From: an uncultured Clostridium sp.
GTDB lineage: Bacteria > Bacillota > Clostridia > Lachnospirales > Lachnospiraceae
Direction: 5' to 3'
NCBI GenBank assembly: GCA_958349075.1
Contig: CATWBR010000089.1
Span: 1 to 12,352 of the forward strand
Length of the DNA stretch: 12,352 bases
Position numbers and translations under genes: made by a program. Shown here piece by piece: positions 6,724 to 12,352 of this stretch (the first letter of the stretch is position 1; every line of letters starts with the position of its first letter). The notes below the pieces were generated by a model that saw nothing but the letters and a program-made list of their open reading frames with translations, ran no database searches and was not told where the DNA came from.

Positions 6724-7206
6724 TTACTTTTTTACAAAATGCAGTTCACAGACGTTGTCTCCCGTTCCAATCGCACGCTCCAGTTTAAAGCCGATGTGGT
6801 CGTATAAGTCAAATACGCCCCGGTCCACGTCCATCGCACAGTCACAGATTAAAGCGATTTCCTTTTCATCCGCGGTAAGCTTTGTCCAGGCTCCGCACAT
6901 CGGACAATAATGGAAATGCACAACAGCCTCCTCATCCGTCAGGGAAACCAGCTCCGCATGGAACTGTTTTATCGTCTGATCGTTCATGAACGCACCCATG
7001 AACTGGGAAAGGCTGTCCGTATCAGGGTAATTTTTGCGGTAGAGATTACCCAATTTGCGGATTGCACCGCGGGCATAGGCCTCTTCGTCCAGTCCATACC
7101 GGCCGGCCGCCTTTACCATCTGGTAATACCACATACCTCTGGTCTCGTTCGCCTTCCTGATCTCCTTTGACAACGTGTCATTGATTTTTGCATTGTTTTT
7201 AATCAT
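6724..7206 (-). CDS. L-2-amino-thiazoline-4-carboxylate hydrolase-family protein (first copy)
   Basis: A 160-residue paralogue of the next gene, transcribed first. Shared landmarks: ETRGMWYYQMVK near residue 21, FHYCPMCGAWTKL (Cys101, Cys104), LICDCAMDVDRG (Cys121, Cys123) and a C-terminal GDNVCELHF (Cys143, His146). Here the CP motif is extended to CPMC while the C-terminal CxxCxxC of the sister is reduced to a CxxH. The aligned invariant positions between the two are the CP cysteine, the CD cysteine, DRG and the C-terminal cysteine. These are good candidates for catalytic or metal-binding residues. Start has GGAGG upstream, 24 bases after dctM. It is probably cytosolic and cotranscribed with the TRAP genes, so it may act on the imported compound. 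A hydrolase of a cyclic or amide-like amino-acid derivative is the natural guess, but nothing in the sequence proves the substrate. Confidence 0.76.
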   Translation of the reverse strand: MIKNNAKINDTLSKEIRKANETRGMWYYQMVKAAGRYGLDEEAYARGAIRKLGNLYRKNYPDTDSLSQFMGAFMNDQTIKQFHAELVSLTDEEAVVHFHYCPMCGAWTKLTADEKEIALICDCAMDVDRGVFDLYDHIGFKLERAIGTGDNVCELHFVKK

Positions 7207-7230
7207 CTCAAACCTCCGTTCTATTTTATG

Positions 7231-8514
7231 TTAACCTGTATAGCCCAACAGGCGGGGGATTGTAAGTACCAGATCCGGACAGTAGGTACATATTAAAAGA
7301 CACACTACCAGAACACCGATCCACGGCCAGATTCCTTTTACCATCCGGTCCACCGGTACCTTGGTAGCCATTGCCGTGGTGTATAAACAGGTTCCGACCG
7401 GCGGTGTCAGGACGCCAATCGTCAGGTTGAAACACATCAGCAGACCAAAGTGGACAAAATCATATCCGTATGCCTGCATAATCGGCAGGAAGACGGGTAC
7501 CAGAATCAGAACCGCCGGGGATGCATCCATAAACATTCCGACCAGCAGCAGGAATACCTGGATAATAAGCAGAGCAATCATTCCGTTGTCCGTCAGGGAA
7601 AGCATAAAGTTACATATAATCGTAGGAATCTGCTCTATTGCCAGAGCCCATCCCATTACGCCCGCCATTGCCGCAATTATCAAAATAGCGCCGCTCATCA
7701 CAGCCGACCTGATAATCATCGGGATTAGGGCTTTTAACTTGATTTTTTTATAGACAAAGATTCCTACCAGCGTCACCACCATGATAATCAGCGATGCCGA
7801 TTCGGTTGCCGTCGCAACTCCGGCCGCAATACTGACAAAAGTTAAAAATGGGGCAATAATGGAAAACGCGGCCGACTTCAGCTTATTCCACACATGTCTC
7901 CATCCCTGCCAGTCATGGATTACCCATTTGCGGTTCGGGTTCCGGGACAGAATAAAGATTACCAGAGCCAGGGCCAGCCCCACCATAATGCCGGGCACCA
8001 CACCGGCCTCAAACAGATAAGCGATCGGAGTGCCGCTGGATACACCGTAAATTACATACAGCAGACCCGGAGGAATTAAGGGGCCCACCACCGATACGGA
8101 GGCAATAAAACAGGCTGCAAAATCCTCCTCGTATCCGTCTTTGCGCATTTCCGGATAGATGGTCGAGGAAAGCAGAGCCGCTTCCGCATTGGCCATACCC
8201 AGAATCCCGCCCAAAAGAAGTCCTACAATCGTACAGACATAGGCAATACCGCCCTTCACCCTGCCGACCAGCGCCCGGCAGAAATCCATCAGCCTCGTCA
8301 CATCCCCCGAAAGCCCCATCAGCTCACCGGCCAGGATAAACATCGGAATTGCCATCAGATTATAGGAATTAGCCGAAGAAAACAATTTCTGCGCTACCGC
8401 AGGAAAATAGTTCGGTCCCATGGTAATCAGCCCGGCCGCGCCGACCAGTCCCAGCACATATGCAATCGGAACTCCCAGCAGCAGGGTGACTACAAACATA
8501 ATTATCATTATCAT
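7231..8514 (-). CDS. dctM: TRAP transporter large membrane subunit (DctM)
   Basis: A 427-residue polytopic membrane protein, the large subunit of a tripartite ATP-independent periplasmic transporter. It couples sodium-driven uptake to delivery by the DctP binding protein. Features are the N-terminal GVPIAYVLGLVGAAGL helix, MAIPMFILAGELMGLSG, GGILGMANAEAA, GPLIPPGLLYVIYG and the late LTPPVGTCLYTTAM, all standard DctM landmarks; roughly a dozen hydrophobic helices span the length. I start at 8514, where AGGAG lies seven bases upstream and the protein begins directly with its first helix. An upstream Met would add 20 charged residues not seen in the family. It follows dctQ by 71 bases and precedes the ATC-hydrolase-like pair by 24. 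Length and motifs are normal; the family label is secure. Confidence 0.95.
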   Translation of the reverse strand: MIMIIMFVVTLLLGVPIAYVLGLVGAAGLITMGPNYFPAVAQKLFSSANSYNLMAIPMFILAGELMGLSGDVTRLMDFCRALVGRVKGGIAYVCTIVGLLLGGILGMANAEAALLSSTIYPEMRKDGYEEDFAACFIASVSVVGPLIPPGLLYVIYGVSSGTPIAYLFEAGVVPGIMVGLALALVIFILSRNPNRKWVIHDWQGWRHVWNKLKSAAFSIIAPFLTFVSIAAGVATATESASLIIMVVTLVGIFVYKKIKLKALIPMIIRSAVMSGAILIIAAMAGVMGWALAIEQIPTIICNFMLSLTDNGMIALLIIQVFLLLVGMFMDASPAVLILVPVFLPIMQAYGYDFVHFGLLMCFNLTIGVLTPPVGTCLYTTAMATKVPVDRMVKGIWPWIGVLVVCLLICTYCPDLVLTIPRLLGYTG

Positions 8515-8585
8515 ACCGTCACTCCTCTTCAGCCTCCCCCGTCCCTGTCCGGCCAGACACAGCCGCGCAGGCACAGGAGAAGATG

Positions 8586-9110
8586 CTAATCTAAACGTAC
8601 GTATTCATTTCCGTCACTTCTGGGAATAAAAATATGCAAAAATCCCAGCACTTCCGAAAAAAGCAGCAGCCACATTGTCACCGGGAGTATCCACCAGATA
8701 AGGCGCATCGGAATCTGCATGGCGGAACTGACCTGGTTTTGAATAATATTTGAAAAATACATTTTTGTCCCGTAAAATCCAATCCAACCGACTAAACCTG
8801 CAGAGAAAATCCGGGCAAGAATCCGGGCGGCTGTCTGAAAAGGCCCCTTAAACAGGGAAACAAATAGTTCGACTTTCGCCAGATGCCCCGTGTTGGATGC
8901 CACATAGGTTCCCAGAAACGTTACATACACAAGCAGAAAAGTGGCCATCTCATCACTCCATGCCAGAGGATGGTTCAGGAAATACCGCATCACTACGGAG
9001 ACAAAGATCAGGCAGACCTGGAGTGTCAGGACTGCACAAAGAAAATATTTGACTGCCCAAATCAGACGGTCATTAAAACGGTCCAGCATATAAATTACTT
9101 TTTTTGCCAT
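8586..9110 (-). CDS. dctQ: TRAP transporter small membrane subunit (DctQ)
   Basis: A 174-residue four-helix membrane protein, the small subunit that pairs with DctM. The family signature is clear: an initial helix with VMRYFLNHPLAWSDEMATFLLVY, then TFLGTYVASNTGHLAKVELF in the second region, followed by two further helices, the last ending near LGFLHIF. AAGGAG five bases before the start supports the start codon. The gene sits between dctP and dctM in the usual P-Q-M order. A hairpin-bearing 115-base gap separates it from dctP, so the binding protein may be made in excess over the membrane subunits. Confidence 0.93.
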   Translation of the reverse strand: MAKKVIYMLDRFNDRLIWAVKYFLCAVLTLQVCLIFVSVVMRYFLNHPLAWSDEMATFLLVYVTFLGTYVASNTGHLAKVELFVSLFKGPFQTAARILARIFSAGLVGWIGFYGTKMYFSNIIQNQVSSAMQIPMRLIWWILPVTMWLLLFSEVLGFLHIFIPRSDGNEYVRLD

Positions 9111-9152
9111 ACTATCTCCTTTTCAGTTACTGTTCACAGCCCCGTTAAAGAA

Positions 9153-9208
9153 CGCGGTTTTGAAAACAACGCGCTTCGCGGACAGGCGGGAGAAGCGCCG
9201 CCCTGTCC
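9153..9208 (-). promoter_or_regulatory. Hairpin cluster between dctP and dctQ
   Basis: The dctP-dctQ gap holds a GC-rich hairpin at 9180-9208 (GGACAGG-CGG against CCGCCCTGTCC, one bulge). An A/T stem with CGCG clamps follows at 9153-9173. On the minus strand these lie just after the dctP stop and no long T-run follows, so this looks more like an mRNA-stabilising or processing structure, or a leaky attenuator, than a full terminator. It would fit higher expression of the binding protein. Confidence 0.4.
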
Positions 9209-9225
9209 TATCGGCCTTCTCCTCC

Positions 9226-10335
9226 TTAATTCTGCGGGATTCCAAGGTCTTCGCGCACTTTCAGGACATATTCATAGATTGCTTTACTGTCCTCATTTTC
9301 ACAGTACTTGTCAATTACCGGCCGGCATGCCGCCACGGCCGCCTTGTGATCAATGACGGAGACCTTAAGACCCTTTTCCTCAAATGTGGCGTAGGCATTT
9401 TTCTGTGCTGTTTCGAAGGTATCATAGCAGGCCTGGCGTCCTTTCTCGACTGCCTCCGTTATCCAGCCTTTCTCCTCCTCCGACAGGCCGTCCCAGGTCA
9501 TTCCGCTGCACACAAACAGTGGGGAGGCTGTCGCATGGCCTGACTTTACCACATATTTTGCCGTCTCATATGTACCTGAAGTAATCGTAGAGCATGCCGT
9601 ATCTTCAAATCCGTCCACCACTCCCGTCTGCATGGCATTGTAGACCTCGCTGTAACCAAGCGGCGTTGCCACAAACCCCATGGCGGTATACATATCGAGA
9701 TGCATCTGCGCCGTCATTGACCGCAGCTTGATGCTCGGAGCATCGGCCAGGCTCTTCAGCTCTTTTTTCAGGAAGAAATCGCGGGACGCGTTATACAGGA
9801 AGCCAACCGGTTTAACGGAAGTCTCCGCATACACCTTATCCAGATAACCTTTCGCGAAATCCGAGCTGACCACAGTGTTTTGCAGCTCCGTATTTACTAC
9901 TCCGGTTTCATCCACCCACATATAAGGCAGGTCAAATGCCTCCAAAACATGTGTGAAATTGGATAAGGAGGCCGCATTGAATACCGCACAGTCAATCGTC
10001 CCCATCTGCATACTCTCAAATACGGAGACCTCATCCCCAAGCTGTCCGCCCGCATAAACATCAAGTTTCAGTTTTCCTCCGGAAGCCTCATCCAGATATG
10101 CGTTCATGGCAATCAACGCCTGTGTGTAGCCGTGTGTCTCATCCCAGGATGTCGGCATACTGGTTTTTAAAAGCTTTACATCACTGTTTTCCTTTTCACT
10201 CCCACCGCTTTCCGCCTGGTTCTCCGTCTTCGTTTCCGCAGCCGGTTCACTCTCCGCCTTATTCCCTTTTCCACAGCCAGCCAGTGAAGTAACAGCCAGC
10301 GCCCCGGCAACCGCTAATGCTACAAATTTTTTCAT
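9226..10335 (-). CDS. dctP: TRAP transporter substrate-binding lipoprotein (DctP)
   Basis: A 369-residue solute-binding protein of the DctP family, anchored to the membrane as a lipoprotein (MKKFVALAVA signal, lipobox LAGC, Cys21) with an acidic linker to about residue 50. The core has QLGDEVSVFESMQMGTIDC (98-116), a central IKLRSM whose Arg205 matches the arginine that usually binds a substrate carboxylate, then YSEVYNAMQTGVVDG (228-242). The stretch after VVDG reads FEDTAC, where many family members have Q/A-E-N-P, so the ligand may be unusual. Start at 10335 has AGGAGG seven bases upstream; an upstream Met would precede the signal peptide. It is the first gene of the operon, with a leader of about 149 bases. 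The ligand is probably a small carboxylic acid, identity unknown. Confidence 0.93.
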   Translation of the reverse strand: MKKFVALAVAGALAVTSLAGCGKGNKAESEPAAETKTENQAESGGSEKENSDVKLLKTSMPTSWDETHGYTQALIAMNAYLDEASGGKLKLDVYAGGQLGDEVSVFESMQMGTIDCAVFNAASLSNFTHVLEAFDLPYMWVDETGVVNTELQNTVVSSDFAKGYLDKVYAETSVKPVGFLYNASRDFFLKKELKSLADAPSIKLRSMTAQMHLDMYTAMGFVATPLGYSEVYNAMQTGVVDGFEDTACSTITSGTYETAKYVVKSGHATASPLFVCSGMTWDGLSEEEKGWITEAVEKGRQACYDTFETAQKNAYATFEEKGLKVSVIDHKAAVAACRPVIDKYCENEDSKAIYEYVLKVREDLGIPQN

Positions 10336-10428
10336 CTTTCTTCCTCCTCTTTTTATTTGAAACAGGCATCTTCTCGGCCCCATATCATAGATCCCCTTCA
10401 ATGGAGAATGCCGCCTCTTTTAAGTGAT

Positions 10429-10446
10429 ATGACGTATGATGTCATG
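10429..10446. promoter_or_regulatory. Second GntR operator candidate in the dctP leader
   Basis: TATGATGTCATG (10435-10446) matches the reverse complement of the promoter-spacer site at 10 or more positions, differing only at one base of twelve. It extends leftward into a 17-bp imperfect palindrome, ATGACGT-atg-ATGTCAT (10429-10445). It lies about +39 to +50 from the predicted dctP transcription start and its centre is 63 bp from the first site, about six helical turns. Confidence 0.55.
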
Positions 10447-10450
10447 GTAT

Positions 10451-10497
10451 AAAAAAAATTACACTGGAATCACGATCTTTTGTTAATTCCAGTGTAA
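10451..10497 (-). terminator. Rho-independent terminator of the gntR gene
   Basis: On the minus strand a perfect 12-bp stem, TTACACTGGAAT (10486-10497) with ATTCCAGTGTAA (10459-10470), encloses a 15-base loop. It is followed immediately by eight T residues (10451-10458). It lies about 50 bases past the gntR stop. Its 5' arm contains the -10 box of the downstream operon promoter, so transcripts started there begin in the loop and cannot form this hairpin. Confidence 0.85.
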
Positions 10498-10519
10498 CAT
10501 GACGTCATACCTCTGTCAA
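10491..10519 (-). promoter_or_regulatory. Main promoter of the TRAP/dha operon
   Basis: On the minus strand a perfect -35 TTGACA (10514-10519), a 17-base spacer and a -10 TACACT (10491-10496) form a strong sigma-A-type promoter. Predicted start is an A near 10484, about 149 bases before the dctP start codon. The spacer carries a 10-bp palindrome, so binding there should block RNA polymerase. Confidence 0.75.
10498..10509. promoter_or_regulatory. Primary GntR operator candidate inside the promoter spacer
   Basis: The perfect palindrome ATGACGTCAT (10499-10508), extended as TATGACGTCATG on the minus strand, sits between the -35 and -10 boxes. Its size and the adjacent FadR-type gene make that regulator the likely ligand, acting as a repressor released by the operon's substrate or an intermediate. 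The pairing of protein and site is inference. Confidence 0.6.
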
Positions 10520-10548
10520 TATCAAAATTTGCCCTTTTTTTCCTTTTC

Positions 10549-11271
10549 TCAGCACCGCTGTCCTGTCTTTTCTCTCATTGTTTTCATATGCTCCCTGCCT
10601 ATCTCCCTGGCCTTAACCGCATCACCGGCCTGAAGAGCATGAAATAAATCAATATGAAGATTCTGCGTGGCTGTTAGTTCGAAGGAACGGCGGTAAATGT
10701 TTGTTGTATAATTCAGGGCAATGGCCTTTTTAATCGTAGGCAGCATCCTCTCGATCACAATATTTCCCGTCATACGGTATACAAGCGAGTGGAATTCTAT
10801 CTCACTGTCCGCCAGACGGTCAATCATGCGGGGATTGCTCTCATCCATTTTAAGCTCATAAATTACGTCGTTCATCTTTCTGAGGATGACTTCCATCTCG
10901 CCAAGCTGTCTTTTTGTGGCCCGTTCGGCGGCCAGATAATACACTTCCGGCTCGATCACACTTCTCATTTCACAAAGATCCGGGATCAGCTTTTCCTCCG
11001 GTATGAATTCAAACCCATAGGGATCGTCCGCCAGCCCGGGAATCGCCGCCACATAGGTTCCCTTTCCACGCTCGATATAAAGAATATTCTTGGATATCAA
11101 TATCTTCACCGCTTCCCTGATCGTAGTGCGGCTCACATTTAAAGCATCCATTAACTCGTTCTCGTTGGGGAGTTTGGAACCCAATGCAAATTCGCCAGTC
11201 ATAATCTTTGCTTTTATCTTATCCGCAATATTTTGAGAAAGTGTAAAACCTCTGTCCATAATCTGTACCAT
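10549..11271 (-). CDS. GntR-family (FadR subfamily) transcriptional regulator
   Basis: A 240-residue regulator with an N-terminal winged helix (about 10-75: ADKIKAKIMTGEFALGSKLP, then NVSRTTIREAVKIL and the wing GKGTYVAA) and a C-terminal FCD ligand domain (about 98-235). The FCD metal/ligand residues are visible: Asp155 and His161 in DSEIEFH, His206/His211 in LHIDLFH and His228 in REHM, so it probably senses a carboxylate through a bound metal. It lies directly upstream of the TRAP operon on the same strand, but its own terminator separates the two, and palindromic sites flank the operon promoter. It is therefore the likely local repressor. The start is uncertain between 11271 and the Met four codons later; ribosome sites for both are weak. 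The gene has its own promoter at 11325-11354. Confidence 0.92.
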   Translation of the reverse strand: MVQIMDRGFTLSQNIADKIKAKIMTGEFALGSKLPNENELMDALNVSRTTIREAVKILISKNILYIERGKGTYVAAIPGLADDPYGFEFIPEEKLIPDLCEMRSVIEPEVYYLAAERATKRQLGEMEVILRKMNDVIYELKMDESNPRMIDRLADSEIEFHSLVYRMTGNIVIERMLPTIKKAIALNYTTNIYRRSFELTATQNLHIDLFHALQAGDAVKAREIGREHMKTMREKTGQRC

Positions 11272-11324
11272 CCTTTATTTCCCTGCAGGCTCCCCGGCCG
11301 TTTCAGCCGTGTCCTGTCCTATCT

Positions 11325-11354
11325 ATTATATATGCTGTCTCCGGCATTTGGCAA
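11325..11354 (-). promoter_or_regulatory. Promoter of the gntR gene
   Basis: On the minus strand -35 TTGCCA (11349-11354) and a perfect -10 TATAAT (11325-11330) are spaced by 18 bases, about 60 bases before the gntR start. No copy of the ATGACGTCAT-type operator is seen here, so autoregulation through that motif is not indicated. Confidence 0.65.
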
Positions 11355-11422
11355 TCACTTTTCCTGCAAGTGGCCTCCTTCTGTGGCAGGTTAGGAATAA
11401 ATGGGGATTTAGGTGAGCAGAT

Positions 11423-11757
11423 GAGGACGCCGCCGGCAGGCCAGGGGCCGGGGTGGTGAGATGTGTGTATGAGTCTTCAGTCCCGGTTTCAGGTTGTCGT
11501 GAGGGGGAATCCGGCAGAATGAATTACTCCGGGGACCGTTTGCACTTAGTGGAGTGCACAGCGGATGCTAAGCTCGATAAGACCTCGCTAAGCACCGGCG
11601 GACTCCCATGTCCCCTGCGCAATTGATTCTGCCTCCTTCCCCGGGAAACGGATCGACGGGACTGAAGACTCCGCGAAGGTTATCGCCCGGTCCCGGGACT
11701 GAAGACTCATCCAACCAACTCCACCCCCCGGACATTGGCCGTCCCGGCCGCGTCCTC
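11423..11757. ncRNA. Large self-complementary element, candidate structured RNA of unknown family
   Basis: The 335-bp segment folds back on itself in nested order. Closing stem GAGGACGC/GCGTCCTC (11423-11430 with 11750-11757) continues inward with broken GC-rich pairing. Next is a perfect 18-bp stem, 11469-11486 with 11693-11710. Then a 22-base arm pairs at 18 positions, 11504-11525 with 11621-11642, and GGGGAC/GTCCCC pairs 11531-11536 with 11610-11615. The apex holds a 6-bp hairpin (11541-11558) and a stem with one A-A mismatch (11566-11594). Strand is undecided: it could be a leader of treR (plus) or an independent RNA. No clear promoter or terminator was found on either strand. The rod with a bubble resembles 6S RNA in outline, but it is longer and I recognise no conserved sequence of 6S, SRP, tmRNA, RNase P or riboswitches. 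A palindromic DNA repeat is an alternative. The flanking DNA, 11355-11422, holds only a small CACTT/AAGTG hairpin. Confidence 0.45.
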
Positions 11758-11795
11758 CTTCCTCAATTAAATCCTAAGATTCGAGGTGAAGAAAA

Positions 11796-12352
11796 ATGCC
11801 AAAAGCAATATACGAAACAATTTATAAAGACCTGAAACAGAAAATAGAAACCGATGTTTTCGCTTATCAGGAACTTTTGCCTTCAGAAAACACGCTAATC
11901 CAAACCTATAACTGCTCCCGCAATACCCTGCGCCGGGCAGTCAGCCGTCTGGTGAATGACGGCTATGTACAGACTATGCAGGGAAAAGGAGTCCGCAATA
12001 TCTACCAGCCTGTCGCACAAACTGCATTTACCATCGGAGAAATTGAAAGCTTCCGGGAATCTGCGGCGCGGAACAACCACCGTCCCGTCACCAGGGTTCT
12101 TTTATTTACAGAGTTTGCGATTAACGGGAAGCAGGCCGGATATACTGGTTTTCCCGTTGGAACCGATATTTATTATATCCAGCGTCTGCATTATTTAGAT
12201 GATCTGCCGGTGATCCTGAACCATAATTACTTTTTAAAAGAAGCAGTCCCCGGCCTCACTAAAGAAATCGCGGAAAATTCCATTTACCATTACCTGGAGC
12301 AGACGCTGCACATGACAATCGTAAACAGCAAGCGGATTATGACTGTGGAAAA
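11796..12352 (+). CDS. treR: TreR-like GntR/HutC-family regulator, 3' truncated by window end
   Basis: The first 185 codons of a GntR-family regulator of the HutC type; no stop occurs before the window ends. The winged helix is clear (IYKDLKQKIETD, LPSENTL, NCSRNTLRRAVSRLVNDGYV, QGKG, to about residue 65). The sugar-binding UTRA domain begins near residue 85. The passage DLPVILNHNYFLKEAVPGL followed by TKEIAENSIYHYLEQTL closely resembles trehalose operon repressors, which bind trehalose-6-phosphate. The start has GAGGTG seven bases upstream. It is divergent from the other gntR gene; the 524-base gap between them holds the structured element. Full TreR proteins are about 235-240 residues, so roughly a quarter is missing here. 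Trehalose PTS or phosphotrehalase genes would be expected beyond the right edge. I see no TreR-type operator in the gap. Confidence 0.78.
   Translation, partial: MPKAIYETIYKDLKQKIETDVFAYQELLPSENTLIQTYNCSRNTLRRAVSRLVNDGYVQTMQGKGVRNIYQPVAQTAFTIGEIESFRESAARNNHRPVTRVLLFTEFAINGKQAGYTGFPVGTDIYYIQRLHYLDDLPVILNHNYFLKEAVPGLTKEIAENSIYHYLEQTLHMTIVNSKRIMTVE

Noticed and set aside
10336..10520. A CcpA catabolite-repression (cre) site at the operon promoter
   Set aside because: No sequence near the promoter fits the TGWAANCGNTNWCA pattern; the palindromes present are of the ATGACGTCAT type.
11423..11757. Assignment of the element to SRP RNA, tmRNA, RNase P RNA, a T-box or a cobalamin riboswitch
   Set aside because: I looked for the conserved cores of these families and found none. 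6S RNA is similar only in overall shape and is shorter, so it was not called.
11423..11757. Insertion of a small transposable element with terminal inverted repeats
   Set aside because: The outer arms are inverted repeats, but no target-site duplication flanks them and the internal arms pair in nested order, which a simple miniature element would not need.
11608..11835. A 75-codon plus-strand open frame running into treR
   Set aside because: It runs through the 3' half of the structured element and overlaps the treR start in another frame; its Pro/Ser-rich composition is a by-product of the GC-rich stems.

Overview
The window looks like chromosomal DNA of an anaerobic, moderate-GC Firmicute, most likely a gut Lachnospiraceae relative (Clostridium clostridioforme/Enterocloster/Hungatella type). 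The signs are purine-rich AGGAGG-type ribosome sites before nearly every gene, sigma-A-like promoters, a TRAP transporter, DhaK/DhaL kinase subunits, a CyuA-like Fe-S lyase, and a TreR-like regulator at the right edge. No mobile element, CRISPR array, tRNA or rRNA was seen.

Layout. (i) Positions 60-1355 (-) encode a lipoprotein of unknown function with its own promoter at 1441-1469. (ii) Positions 1512-2901 (-) hold a two-gene unit: a Cys-less carboxymuconolactone-decarboxylase-family protein, then an aldo/keto reductase. It is driven by a promoter with a 19-bp spacer and a dyad, the hallmark of MerR-family control. (iii) Positions 3066-10519 (-) form the main operon. Transcription order is dctP - dctQ - dctM - two tandem ATC-hydrolase-like genes - CyuA-like lyase - dhaK - dhaL - terminator. 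(iv) Positions 10549-11271 (-) encode a FadR-type GntR regulator, the likely local controller. (v) Positions 11272-11795 are a 524-bp intergenic region with the gntR promoter and a large, strongly self-complementary element (11423-11757) that matches no RNA family I recognise. (vi) From 11796 (+) a TreR-like GntR/HutC regulator starts and runs off the window.

How the main operon may work (inference). The TRAP system imports a small carboxylate. The two ATC-hydrolase-family proteins may open or hydrolyse it. The CyuA-like enzyme would then do a beta-elimination/deamination, and DhaK-DhaL would phosphorylate a hydroxy-carbonyl product. DhaM, the usual phosphoryl donor, is not in the operon. The CyuA-like protein has an altered C-terminal signature and DhaL has an unusual residue beside its metal-binding loop, so the substrate may not be cysteine or dihydroxyacetone. 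I know of no described pathway with this gene set.

The control region between gntR and dctP is compact. A near-consensus promoter (TTGACA-17-TACACT) carries a palindromic operator in its spacer. Its -10 box lies inside the 5' arm of the gntR terminator hairpin, so gntR read-through should terminate while transcripts started at the operon promoter should escape. A second, nearly identical operator lies 63 bp downstream.
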